A stretch of 64,000 bases of DNA from Siphonodentalium dalli (taxonomy: Eukaryota; Mollusca; Scaphopoda; Gadilida; Siphonodentaliidae), in assembly GCA_032622095.1 (NCBI GenBank), contig CP136063.1, positions 78,349,980 to 78,413,979 on the forward strand, in the 5' to 3' direction. Positions 32,306 to 43,989 of this stretch are shown here, in pieces. How positions within the stretch are numbered: the stretch's first letter is position 1; the number at the start of each line of letters is the position of its first letter. A program made the position numbers and the translations under genes. Below the pieces are notes generated by a model. It was not told the DNA's origin. It was given only the letters and a program-made list of their open reading frames with translations, and did not search any database.

Positions 32306-33690
32306 TATGGTTGTGTGTATACTGTACGGGTGCACCCGGTGTGCCTGTATGGACATTGATGTGGTGTATGGATATAGATACATGGTCATGGGTGGGATGT
32401 ACATGTGTTTCTGTATGATCACGGATGGGGTGTGTGGATAAATAGTGAGTGATTTTATGGCTACGGGTAATGTGTATGGTATACATATTCACCTCACCAT
32501 TGGCCATGTCACTCACTGTATCCCTATTTGTCACACCATAGCCGAATAGCCACTCAATATATACTAATACACCCCAGCCATGTCAGTATAGTCACTCCAT
32601 GTGTGCATATGCACATCATCCATGGTCATATAGCCACTCGCTATATACACATACACCTCGCACATGACCATATAGCAACACCATTGTATACCCGCATAAC
32701 CTACACATGACCATACCGCCACGAGTCGCCAAGCAGGAACACCAGGTATACTCACACACCTGACACATGACCATTTAGTCACTCCCGGCATAGATATTCA
32801 TTACATTGATGTCACTCCTTGTATACCTACTCATTTCACCATTGACCATACAGTCACCACCTGTATACATATTCCACACACAGTCATATACATGTAACCA
32901 CTCGATATATACATATGAAGCCCACCCTAGACCGTAGAGTCACTCCAGGTATACATATGCACCTCACCACTGGCCATTCAGTCCTTCCAGATATACAAAA
33001 AAACCGCACACACGACCACTCATACCATCCATACTTGCATATATACATCACACATGACAGTTCAGCAACGTACTGTATAATCATACACGCCATCCATGAT
33101 CATACAGCTAATCCCTACACACATACCAATAATAATACATCCACGAGATATAAACATATACATCCCATCCGTTACCACAAGGACACTCCCTATATACCCA
33201 CACGATAATGTCCACCAACTTACTCCAGATATGCATATACACTTCAATCATGACAGTACATTATTCCACGTATACCACACACATTGCCCGTAATCATAAA
33301 CTCACTCACGATTTATCCACACACCCCATCCATGATCATACAGAAAACACATGTACATCCCACCCATGTCCTTACAGTTACTCCATATATACATAATCAA
33401 TAAATAGATAGCCATGTAGCTATAACCACACACCACATCAATGCACATACAGGCACACCGGGTGCACCCGTACAAGATACACACAACCATACACCATACA
33501 GTCACTCCATTCATACCGATTCACCCCACACCTGACCATGACCTCTCCCTGTATACCTATACATCTCACTATGGACAACACAATCATAACCACATAGTCA
33601 CTCATTGTATACATATTCACATAATTCAAGACATACACTAACTCCATGCATACCTATTCACCTCAAATATGATCATAGAGTAACTCACTG
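32306..33690. repeat. Degenerate ~50-bp minisatellite at palindrome centre
   Basis: Units of GTATACATATACACC, CACCCATGACCATATAG and CACTCC blocks. The outer parts (32306-32490 and 33281-33490) are inverted partners, for instance GGTGCACCCGGTGTGCC near 32330 and its complement near 33455. Confidence 0.7.
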
Positions 33691-33698
33691 GCTACCAT

Positions 33699-33979
33699 CT
33701 ACAGTTGGGCCGCGGTGTACCTTCCATTCAGCCATGGTGTAGTTGCCACGGTGTACGTTCATTAAACTGAAAAAAGACGATACAAACCAGAAATCTAACC
33801 ACGGTGTGCATGCCATTCGGTCGCGTTGTAGTTGCCTTTCGGCCAAGGTGTACTTGCCGTTTGGCCGCAGTGTACATGCCGTTCGGCCACGTTGCTCAAA
33901 TGCAGTTACAAACTCTGACACCGCGGCTGAACGGCAAATACACCGCGGTGCCACTGGACACTTGTTTTGTCCAGCAGGG
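33699..33979 (-). mobile_element. TA-target TIR element, truncated copy C'
   Basis: Same element as 31944-32305 in the opposite orientation. The outer end (CTTGTTTTGTCCAGCAGGG, then TA at 33980) is intact; the inner end stops at CTACAGTTGGGC without its TIR, and about 60 bp of the host arm are missing there. Confidence 0.7.
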
Positions 33980-35229
33980 TATTATGGTTCATCTCAGTTC
34001 CGTCTCAAAGTTCTGCCAATTTCCTTTCAATAATATGGTCAGAATCACAAAAGAGGTTCTCCGCAAAATTCCATACTTTAAAATAAATTTGTCATGCCCC
34101 ATACGGAACTGGGACAACCATAATAGAACATTTAGTTGTCAGTTAATTAACTAACACGTATAATAACCAAGTGAGTCACAATTTGCTACATTTTCGGATA
34201 ACGCAGAGAATAATGTTATATATATAATGTTATAATGATATATGTAAAAAAAAATATTTATTAGCAATTTGGTTGCCATATTGGAAGCCATCTTGAGCAA
34301 TTTGTTCTATAAACACCGTAGTGTGACACATTTAAGATAGACCAATACAATAAACACCTTTAAATCCAAAGATAATTACATATTACTAGAAAAATGGTCC
34401 AAACCTGAAAAGTACATTTTTGCCGATATTTATGTCAAGTTTTTGAGAGAAACGTCCAATAGTTTTGGTGATGTCAGTGGTGGCAACAGTAACAATCAAC
34501 CATGGTGCAGCAGACATGTTAGTATTCAATGTATAGAAGGCATAATAGCCAATTTTGTACATCAACCACAACTTGTAAGCGATTGCAGGACACCCTAGGG
34601 CGATATTTACCATTTTTCCATAGTTTGGCGGCCATTTTGGCAGCCATTTTGAGCCAAAGTAAGTATTTTGGTTCCAGTGAGTTGGAATATTCATAGGTAA
34701 TAGTATGCCTCACTTAATTGCAACCTTCTGTTCATTTCTTGTTGAAATATGACTAGAATCCCAGTTGTGATTTTTTGGTGAAATTTTATAACGCGTTCTG
34801 TAAAATCGAATTTTTGAGGGATCACAAGTGGATAGGACACCAATAATTGCATATTTAATTGCTCCACTGATCAGTTAATATATAAAATACAAAATAAAGT
34901 CATTTTACTCAACCAGTTCCAAACAGCATGAACTGATCTAGAAGATATTTGTGAAAAAATGTCATATTTTCAACTTCCGGCGGCCATTTTGGTGGCCATC
35001 TTGGATGGTGAGTTTCAATTTTGGCCCAAACTAGTGTCATTATGTCTTAGCTTCATGAAAATATATACATTTTACTAGATTAGTCATGTGAATTTGCAAC
35101 AAATTCCAAGCTACTGGTTTTACGTCTGACAGATGGCCAGCCGATAAAATCTTGATGTCGGATACCTGAATTTACAAAATCCGCAGAGAAAAAAACTTTA
35201 TACGCGAAAACACGCATTCTTGAATTCCG

Positions 35230-36470
35230 GGGGTTTGGCGACCGGACATTTACTCTGCAGTATGATCTCTACCAACGTTGAGCTTAATAACCGACTTATT
35301 TTGACCTTCTGGAGAAATATGAAAAATGAAATTGAGGCAGGCAAGAACAGTTTATTTGGATTTTTTGCCTTACTCAATTAAGATTATGCCCAGACATTAT
35401 CCAGAATATAGCATGCGCAGAACTCTCTGGCAAATGAAACGGCCGACTTCAAGAGTGCCTAGTGCGTGACATGTTAATATTATTGCGGCAATTGAAGTCT
35501 GACTTGTGTGAATAATTCATATTTTGATATTCCCATTGGTGGATCTAAGGTGTATCCGTGTATAAATCGACCGTTATTAAGCAGCCAACGAATAGTTAAA
35601 AATAGTTCAAATGCGTGATCACCCCAAGGGTAAACTCCAAGTAATCCACCCCAGATGATTCGTGCGATGTATCTGTCGGAGCCAACGGCACCGTACAGTG
35701 GAAACAGTAACTATTTTGATGACTGGATTAACACTTTGAGTTAACGATGTAGTCTGTGTTTCAGGTTAATATTCGCACAACACATCTTCTGGTTAAGGCG
35801 TCCTACTAATTTGCTTGCTATCATGGGTCCTGCTGAATTGCTATGAAGCCGGTAGGGCAAACTGATTATGTTGATAAATTGTATCGCTGTTTTTTTTCTA
35901 AAATAATGGTACAATTTTGTTAACAGCATCAGTTCTCCCTTCCGCTGACTAGTTAGTTCCCGCGTGTGACGTCACATGGGGACTACTAGCGACACGCAGT
36001 GTCAAACATGAAAGGCTGACGCAACTGGCTTTTATCTATACCGACGATAATCAACAACTTATCGTTTATACAGAAACGGCTGGACCATCGGAGCTGAAAA
36101 TTTGTATATAGAGGTAATTTGACCCGGAAAATCTTATTAGATAGGTCCCGTTGGCATCAGAAAACATGGGGGTAAAATTTACCCATAGCGTGTCAAGAGT
36201 TAGATGCTGTTGGCATCAGGGCACCACTCACCTGACCAGGGGAATGACATAGGATGGGCGTTTTTGAAGTTTGACGTTGAAGTTTGACCGCAGGTGAGTT
36301 AAAGGGGGACTAATAAATTATATGACCAATAACGAGCATTAAACAATAATTTCGTTCATTTCAGTTCATTTCGTTCAGAATGTGTAATGTTTATTCGATT
36401 GTTGTATTGCTTATTGTGGCGACAAAATGCAAAGAGTTATTGCACGAGTGATTGTTGCCATATATTCAAA
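35230..36470. other. Unassigned region with a CRE-like palindrome
   Basis: TGACGTCA occurs near 35969, the consensus for CREB/ATF factors; isolated, so only suggestive. No confident exon. Confidence 0.3.
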
Positions 36471-36480
36471 GGCTACTTAC

Positions 36481-36523
36481 GGGCAAACGCCAGTTGTATG
36501 GAATTTTCGCACATCTTGACAAG
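36481..36523 (-). CDS. Candidate exon (second of a pair)
   Basis: On the - strand it runs from an ACATTCAG acceptor to a strong GTAAGT donor (36480-36475) and reads LVKMCENSIQLAFA in phase 0. It can join the candidate exon at 36665-36733 without frameshift. Protein unrecognised. Confidence 0.3.
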
Positions 36524-36664
36524 CTGAATGTTTTCGTAAAGCCAGAGTACAAAATGTGGAACAAGCAAAAAAAAAATCAAAAAAAATAAATACAGAACAG
36601 ATGAGATAAAGAATGAATGCGTGCATCTATAAATATTGCATATATATAATATAATTAAATTCAC

Positions 36665-36733
36665 CCATATCATTTTAGCGCCCATAGCATATACTTCAGC
36701 CCCCGAAGACGGATTGCCAGTAAAATTGTCAGT
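36665..36733 (-). CDS. Candidate exon (first of a pair)
   Basis: On the - strand it runs from a CGTTTACAG acceptor to a weak GTGAAT donor and encodes 23 residues (TDNFTGNPSSGAEVYAMGAK then MIW), exactly 69 nt in phase 0. The sequence looks protein-like, but I do not recognise it. The separating intron would be only 141 bp and T-rich. Confidence 0.3.
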
Positions 36734-36845
36734 CTGTAAACGTACGTTATAAGTCACTCACGGGGTAATCACGTAAGTCAAGTATTTCGTGTATATCCAC
36801 ATATTTAGTCCACCCTAAAGTGACAAAAGCGATCAATAGGTTTAA

Positions 36846-37090
36846 CACTTCGTTTACTAAATACTCATTTACGAGTAGTTCCCTTCGTGGAAATGTTCAG
36901 ATAATAAGTTCAATAATGGTCGTTTGTTGGACCTATTATCTGAACATTTCCCCTCCGATAATTAGGACTCATAATTCTGTACCTGCATTCTTGCTTAATG
37001 TTCCTGAAAAACCCTCCATTTAAACAATATAGACCTTTCCAATTTATTCTTTAAGAACTGAGTGGGAGAATCCATAAGCAAAGAAAGGGT
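36846..37090 (-). mobile_element. CCCTTTCTATACTGAAT-type MITE, copy B
   Basis: Flanked by TTAA at 36842-36845 and 37091-37094. Contains the hairpin GGAAATGTTCAGATAATAAG / TTATCTGAACATTTCC (36890-36952) and ACTGAGTGGGAGAATCC near the right end, as in 27528-27762 inverted. Confidence 0.65.
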
Positions 37091-37099
37091 TAATTTGAG

Positions 37100-38058
37100 G
37101 TTTTAAGATTATTGGCTGCTTTGAACGAGCTTCAAACTAATTAAAATTAAAATACTCGAGCAAAGCTATTGTAAAAAAAAACTCTGCTTGAGGTGCAGGT
37201 ATAGGAGACCTTTTATGTCTGGACACATTCGTACACGTGTATCGACTTAATGTGTTTGTTTAACAACTGCTTCAGGATTTTAACTTTTCTTAGAATCGTG
37301 TGTCAATGGGTCTCCTTTTCTAGCAGGTGTAATTCTTATATTAATGACAACTATATTATTTAAAAGTAGAGAGAAATCATCCCTCAGGGACTAACGAGGA
37401 TCAATTTTGGAACAAAAAGTCGACTGGAGCATTAACGTGAACAAATATTTGCTTATGTTGGATCATTGCGTTATTACAACACTGCATGTCCATACAAGGA
37501 ATAAAATGCCTTGAGGAAATTCGTACTCATAACCGTAACTAATTCGTAATTTCGTACAAAGTAACGATCAAACACCATTTACTCGAAAAGAAAACACAAT
37601 AATCCAATAATGCGACAATTTTACTGCCGATCTGATTATCCGTTCATCTGGAAATTCTGAGAGATTGTTACTGGATTTCATTTATAGAGGAAGCTAATAA
37701 ATGAAAATAATAGGAATTAAATGGGTACGACCGTGACAGTTGGATTTGTATAGCGATAATATACTTTTATCCTGATGTCCGATGATTGGCGTCTCCGCCG
37801 AGTTGACATTAAGTTAGTCAAATGTGTATAAGCCATTTCTCCAAAGTGGTGTATACTTGAATCAGCTTGTTATCCGTGGCCACAGTTTTGTCCGAGATTA
37901 TTTTACTATATTTTCTGGTAATTTGTTTCATATATTGGGTCATATATTTACACTCGCTGATATGCCTGCCATTTTGTGTTCGATACATGCAGAAAGCTCA
38001 AATGTGACAGAATACGAACGCATGTAAAAACGCTTCTAAAATGCGTCTCTATCACAGA
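37100..38058. other. Unassigned AT-rich region
   Basis: No shared repeat and no supported reading frame; ordinary intergenic sequence. Confidence 0.35.
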
Positions 38059-38060
38059 TA

Positions 38061-38282
38061 CAGTAATGCCCATAAATAATCGACTGCTTAACCACAGCAG
38101 AATTATGGGTAATTTTTCAGGATTTAGTCGGAAATATGGTTTGTTCCCATTAATCGGAAAGCTCTCACTGAGAGCTTTCCGATGAATGGCAACAAGCCAT
38201 AATTCCGAACTAAATCCTGAAAAATTACCCATAATTATGCTGTGGTTAAGCAGTCGATTATTTAGGGCATTACTCTAACTGT
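38061..38282. mobile_element. Tc1/mariner-type hairpin MITE, ~220 bp
   Basis: TA then CAGTAATGCCCATAAATAAT. Two near-perfect arms (CTTAACCACAGCAGAATTAT, GGGTAATTTTTCAGGATTTAG) meet at CGGAAAGCTCTCACTGAGAG. The right end reads AGGGCATTACT followed by slightly altered bases. CAGT ends at a TA target indicate Tc1/mariner. Confidence 0.75.
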
Positions 38283-38297
38283 ACACGAGAATTAAAA

Positions 38298-39395
38298 AAA
38301 ACACGTAGTTCTACATGTAACGATGCTGCCGAAATTTGCCTGTAAATAGCATTCAATTGTCTGAATAGAATCAATCATACAGGTATTTGAAGACTGATGT
38401 CAGTAGCACCCTGAAACTACCAGGTCAGCCACAAGCTGTTCTCGTGAAAATTATCACGTCATGGACTTATAATATAGGGTTTGTTTAACCCTTTACCCAA
38501 CAGAACGGCCCTGTGCCAATGCATTCTCTTATATATGCGAGTCGACCATAGGTCGCCTCGCATATATAAGAGAATGCATTGGCTTAAAATTGTCAAAGAA
38601 TGTAGAAAAATATTATAACAATTGTTAAAAAATTATAAAATTGTTAAAGAATGTAAGAAAAAATGGTAAAAAGTGTTAAAAAAAGATTTGTTTAGGCCAA
38701 TGCATTCTCTTATATATGCGAGGCGACCTATGGTCGACTCGCATATATAAGAGAATGCATTGGCACAGCGCATAACTGTAACCATCACAATGTGGTCAAT
38801 GAACCGGTTCCAATGATATCCATATTTGTATGGTGTTATTGAGACAGACCGAAGATATTTTAGGCTGTTGAAGCTTCATTGGGCGTTTTTGGCCGTTTTG
38901 TTGGGTAAATGGTTAAGGTTCATAATTGGCTTAGAATCGCCTCAATTTGAGTCTATAACGAATAGAAATAAGAGCCATTTTAGTGACATTATCGACTCAT
39001 ATCGAATTATTATAAGTTCATTGTGGGCTGATAATAACACGAATAAACCAAATCACGATTTACAAGATGCACGCTCCTTATAATGTGTTTTCATTGTGGA
39101 CCGCGTCAGTCAATGAAATAACGGGTATAATAAGTCCAATATGGGCTTATTTCAGAATCAAACAAGTGATTACAAGTCCAATATGAACCTATGTGAATAG
39201 TTAGGTCCAATGTGAGCATATTTTCACGAGATTATGTTGACCAGAAACTACATGTATTTTATTTCTCGTTAGCTTTGGTAAAGATGCGTTTCATACGTCC
39301 GTTGCCGTTCATATTCTGGTACCATGACGAACTGTCTGCATAAACATATAGAACAAATTTGCCATTGTGTGAACGCAGCCTCATCGGGCAAATAA
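38298..39395. mobile_element. Harbinger-like MITE remnant, split by insertions
   Basis: 38300-38425 (ACATGTAACGATGCTGCCG, CTGTAAATAGCATTCAATTG, CAATCATACAGG) and 39250-39395 (AGCTTTGGTAAAGATGCG, GTTCATATTCTGG, TTTGCC, GTGTGAACG) match consecutive parts of 58609-59028. The ~820 bp between them include the piggyBac-like MITE at 38489. Confidence 0.45.
38489..38912 (+). mobile_element. piggyBac-like MITE with two hairpins, copy 2
   Basis: CCCTTTACCCAACAG ... TTGTTGGGTAAATGG, flanked by TTAA at 38485-38488 and 38913-38916. Hairpins at 38515-38583 and 38696-38764 are identical to those of copy 1, while the linker has expanded with an internal AT-rich duplication. Confidence 0.85.
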
Positions 39396-41100
39396 AACAT
39401 AACAAGTAAATACAATCAACATCAAACAGGACACACAGGTATCACGGAGATCACAGAACACCAAAAACAATACGATGGGCATAAGGATAAATGTATAATG
39501 TTTAGAACGCTCATTTATATTTAGCTGCGTATCTGCATGTACGATCTTTATAATAAGTAATACTTTTGATTATTTTTTTTTGACGCACGATCAAAATTAA
39601 CATTTTCTAAACTAAATACAAACTAGTATCTGAAAATGTCCGTCCAATTACTAGGACACCATCTGCACTTGTATTATCTGCCGTGTGCATATTTTTCGTG
39701 AAAACCCTCCAAATGAATACTATAGGCCATTCAATGTATACCTTTATAACTGAGTGGGGGATACATTTGGTATAGAAAGGGCTGATCGTCTAATCAGCGT
39801 AACGGATTCAACTGACTGAAAATATTGAGACTTGTACACGTAGGTGCCATCGGAGTACGTCAGTCATTTGTTCAAAGAATATTATGGATCACAATATGCA
39901 CATGCGTGAAAATTGGCGGTTTCGTCGTTTCAAAAAATAATTGCATTTGAATATGATGGGCATCAGAGTTGAACTGATGCTGGAAATTACATAATGGATG
40001 ATCAATGTACCCAGGGAAATAAATTGTTGGATGGCTGGGTTATTTCTTTACGATTATTTTGTTGAGTACCAAGATGGGAGTGAAAACATGCATATGTTGT
40101 TTGATCCGCTATAACCGTGCCCAGGTTACCGGGGGGGGGGGGGGGGGGGGGGGGGTGCGATCCGATTCTAGGGAAAACAATTACTTGGTTAAATACGTCA
40201 AATACCCATATACGGTCCAGAGAAAGACTTATTGGGGTCATAGACGTGTTTTAGCATAGAGCAATAAAGAGCGTTTCTTGTCAGTATATTTCCGATATGG
40301 CAAAAATAAAGAGCGTTTATCTCACTTGTGTGCGAAAACATGAACACGATTGGGAAATTGTTATGCCTTCGATAAGTTTTTTTTAGCACATACTGTGTAT
40401 ACGTATATATACTGTACGGCAAATATAACGGTACATGGCATATTTATCGACTGAACAATTTTAAGCAAACCGCCTCTAGACATACTTTTTTGAGGTTCAA
40501 ATGAGTTAGCCATATCCGATTAATCAGGAATTGTCTTCTAGTCTGAAATTCGAATATAGACACACGATCTTAGCGAGTTGCACAACTTGTTATGTTTTGT
40601 TAACATGCTTTTCATATAATACATAAAGGTGGGTATGCATATCTAAACAGGTTGTGTAACTCGTTAAGTGAGGAATAATGAATCTTGTCATAAAATAACT
40701 TTGCCAAAGGATTATTCAAACTGTGTTTAGTTAAATGCAGCATTTAATTACAAAGGTCAAATATATGCGTTCCAATATCGGTGAGAAGATTACCAGACAA
40801 AATAATCGTGTATGTTATACGGGTATTATATGGGTATGCCTTTGTGCGAGACTGCCGCGTGGGGTAAACTAACTGTTTTGAACGATTTATGGTCGGGGGA
40901 AATACGACGAGTTTGATTTATGTATAAGAAAACTCTTGTACTTAAAATTATAGCATGTTTGTCTGCTCTATAGCATGTTTGTCTGCTCGTTTGAGATCTA
41001 AAATGCCGGTATTTTATTAATGTGTTTTAGATTACAGTAATTACGGTACAGATATACCCGGTCCCGAAACTTCGATACGCTGCTCTGAATATATTTGACA
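39396..41100. other. Region of MITE fragments and simple sequence
   Basis: Fragment of the CCCTTTCTATACTGAAT family near 39700-39780; a 25-base G run at 40131-40155; a fragment carrying two TAAAGAGCG motifs at 40255-40375, as also seen at 48066 and 53108. No gene. Confidence 0.45.
40131..40155 (+). repeat. Poly(G) tract, 25 bases
   Basis: Longest homopolymer in the window. Any apparent reading frame across it (poly-Gly or poly-Pro) is spurious. Confidence 0.9.
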
Positions 41101-41163
41101 TCTTTTGCACAAGGCACTACCACAGATAAGAATTAAAAATAGGGTACTTAGTCATTAGAAATT

Positions 41164-41409
41164 ATGTTCCAATACCGCATAATAACTAGGATCATCGGAA
41201 CGAATAAACTACTGAAAAACATGCGCGTAATAACAGATGGATCATGCCAAAAATGTCATGCAAACTACGAAACTATTATTCACATTTTCTACGATTTCCC
41301 CATGGTAAAGTCTTTTTTAAAAGATATTGAAGCTTGGTTCGCAAATTCCGGTATATATATATATATATCTACATCAAAGGAAAGTTTGCTCCTACCACCC
41401 ACATCATGA
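41164..41409 (+). pseudogene. LINE reverse-transcriptase zinc-finger tail (zf-RVT-like)
   Basis: The translation reads FQYRIITRIIGTNKLL, then C..C (SCQKCHANYETIIHIF) and FLKDIEAWF. This matches the zf-RVT tail of L1/Tx1-type LINE ORF2 (pattern FQYRxLHRIxxTNxxL, CxxC, ETxxHLF, W). Frame stops just upstream and an ATATATAT microsatellite inside show it is a dead fragment. Confidence 0.7.
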
Positions 41410-41560
41410 AACAAATACAAAATAACTACCACACTGATCAATCACACTACTGAAGTACTATATTTATAAAACAAAGTTCACCCCGGATGTCATGTCTTTA
41501 AAGTCACTTGTTTTGGAAACTAAGAATAGATGTCGAATTGAACGGATTTATAGCTCTTAA

Positions 41561-42054
41561 AGGCACGTGAGGCCTTAATTGTCGAAAATATTCATATTTG
41601 TTCAAAACACTGTAAACATTAAAACATTAAAACGCATACAGTTTCGTTCATATATACCATGACCATCGCGTAAACAGCATGTTATCGTAAAGACCTACTA
41701 TATTTTACCTTAGCAAGAGCCTGATTGTGTTACAGAAGACCACACAATGCAACTGGCTAATCACACACAAATGGCATAAACGCTCTTTATTAGTTCCATA
41801 TCAGGAATTCACCAACAAAGAACGCTCTTTATGTTTACCATCATAATACAAACAAACGCCAGAAAAGTAACTTTTTATTCTTTTGTTTACATAACAATGG
41901 TCAAACATATGACAATAACATACTGTTTATGCGATATTTCTTATTTGTATACGGACAAAGTCTATCTACATTTTGATGTTCTTTCTGTTTGTAGCGGTTT
42001 TTGACGGGTGGAGATATTTTCACAGGATACCCAACGCCAAGGCCAACCGTACCT
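41561..42054 (-). mobile_element. TTAAAGG-type MITE, 494 bp, copy B of the 15477 family
   Basis: Flanked by TTAA at 41557-41560 and 42055-42058. Inverted and collinear with 15477-15971 with very few differences, so both are recent. Confidence 0.85.
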
Positions 42055-42059
42055 TTAAC

Positions 42060-42727
42060 AACGACCATTTCTACGAATTCGACTATGAGTGGTATCCAGT
42101 TATGATGGCGGTCAAAGAAATGCAGTAATCATATGAATAGTGTACGAATGAGCCAATGTCTCCCGCTAGATTTGTTCGCATACAAAAAGAAAATGAAACT
42201 ATATAATACTATTTACTTTAACTTACTTCTTGATATATTTTACTTCATGTCAGTACATCCAACGCATGAGAATCGTCCACTGAACAACAAATGAGCACCC
42301 CCACCACCCATCCAATCCCTTCTTTATATTTCTGATTGATATTTTCATGTTAATACATGGATAGTGTGTCAATATACTTTATGAATGCATGACTGTATCT
42401 TCAAGTTAATAATTATGTAAATAAAGTTATTAAACCAAATTATGTTCTTTCTATCAGTTGTCGTTTTACCATATACGTAGTTATGATTGAACTTCCAAGT
42501 CACCAAGCATGTGTACGGGAGCTTTGTGCGCAATAATCGAGTCTACCATCGACTGCATGTGACCTGACAACAACACAAACTAATCACAGCAAACATAATC
42601 ATATCACCTTACTACGAGTGGCAAGACGTTTTAACGGCACGAACTTCTCACAAACGGACTCGTGGTCGTCAATTCTGCGGAAAGGGTTTGGACCGTACGA
42701 ACAAATTATGACTACTATGAATCATTC
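42060..42727. other. Unassigned region
   Basis: Ordinary AT-rich sequence, no repeat or gene recognised. Confidence 0.35.
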
Positions 42728-42731
42728 TTAA

Positions 42732-43985
42732 AGGCCCCACTTAATTTTCGAACCCCCGGATAATTTTATATACCATACTATTATATACCATTTGAAAGAT
42801 GCAGCTCCACAACATTGTATTATCAACTTGTTCGGTGTAATAAACTGTGAACATGTTGTTTTTATTGAAATACCGACTTCTTCTGTGCTCAAGTTTCATT
42901 ACTTTCATGGAAGGGGAATAACTATATTTATTATATGACTGGCATTATTTTCACTAAATACCACCATTGTTTGGTGGTGGTTTTCCGATAAATCGGATCA
43001 TGATAGTATCGTAATCCGATTCCAGATCATGCGTGTCTGAATCAGAACGAGGCTCTTGGACTATTTTCAATTGAGAAATTTAATCTTAAAATTGTTGTTG
43101 ATTAAATTGTTGCGATTCGTTAATTAAATTTGAATTCGATCAACTGATCCCCTTTAAAAAAATAAAAAATTCAGAGGTTGTTTGTAATAATTAAGTTCAA
43201 TTTGTCATATAATAAACATATTATTACTACAGTGAAGTGATCTGAGTCTCCACATCACGTTTCGTTGAGAAGGTGAGATCCCAGATCAGACTCGCAGCCT
43301 GCGGCAGCTCGTCTGATCTGGGATCTCACCTTCTCAACTCGGCGTGATATGGAGACTCAGATCACTTCACTGTAGTGATAATCTCTATATCTTAAAGACA
43401 TATTATGTACTTGTTCGGGTGTGTGAAACTGATCAGTTAGTATCCAGGCGCTATGCCAACTGGAGGAATGTACCATTCTACTAATATCGCCGAATATCTG
43501 AAGCAAATCGACCGTACCACTCCATAGAAAACATCGTCTGAACTACGCTCAAATACAAATATTTACTACTCGATTCGGGACGCATCTATCGGTGATAAAC
43601 TAACGAAAACGATTTCGCAATCGAGAGTCACTGCATTTAATTAATCTCTAAGAATGACGGTGTGTGTTGTCAATTTGGATATAATATTTGAAAAAATTGC
43701 CACTTTGAACAAGATTATTCTCCATATGTATTTGATCACCATACCGGAGTGTTTCACGTCACTTTAAGATATAGAGTAATACCCCTTCCATTGAATATAA
43801 ATTTTTAGTTTGAATTCTTTGGCATTCTGGGAGCCATAACGGGGGAAATCATTCTATGATTTCAGCTGTTTTCTATTTCTCTATGGGCGTTTCAAATGTT
43901 GATGAATTATAGTATTTTAATCATATTTTATGGCATATATTGTTATTTAAACAGTATATCAAGGCACTATAAAAATAATGGGCCA
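42732..43985 (+). mobile_element. TTAAAGG-type MITE 'GGCCCACTTAAT' copy C, split by an insert
   Basis: Left part 42732-42935 and right part about 43762-43985 are collinear with 16521-16998; TTAA at 42728-42731 and 43986-43989. The interruption is at the central hairpin (GGGGAATAACTATATT / ATAGAGTAATACCCC). The ~830-bp insert contains the hairpin at 43230-43372. Confidence 0.7.
43230..43372. mobile_element. 143-bp Tc1/mariner-type palindromic MITE
   Basis: CAGTGAAGTGATCTGAGTC and GACTCAGATCACTTCACTG are the ends, with TA at 43228-43229 and 43373-43374. A second stem segment TTGAGAAGGTGAGATCCCAG pairs with its complement near 43320. Almost the whole element is one hairpin. Confidence 0.8.
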
Positions 43986-43989
43986 TTAA

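Larger units (their letters stand above)
30385..35217. mobile_element. 4.8-kb imperfect palindrome (fold-back element)
   Basis: Left arm from 30385 (ATGCGTGTTTTGGCGTATAA) and right arm ending 35217 are inverted copies collinear over more than 1.2 kb (CCGACATCAAGATTTTATCG, CCATCCAAGATGGCC, CAAAATGGC..GCCAAAAT, CCTAGGG.G.CCTGCAATCGC). The inner parts (31740-32490 and 33270-33700) are also inverted partners made of 50-bp minisatellite. No transposase frame and no clear TSD. A decayed relative is at 6400-7640. The 31-34 kb open frames are periodic or repeat-derived. Confidence 0.8.

Noticed and set aside
32145-33647. His/Thr-rich and Cys/Val-rich frames up to 129 residues
   Set aside because: Periodic products of the minisatellite at the palindrome centre, present on both strands.
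35965-35976. TGACGTCA as a promoter element
   Set aside because: A lone CRE consensus without a nearby transcription start or conserved context is expected by chance in 64 kb.
40059-40241. Poly-Gly / poly-Pro containing frames
   Set aside because: Created by a 25-base G homopolymer.
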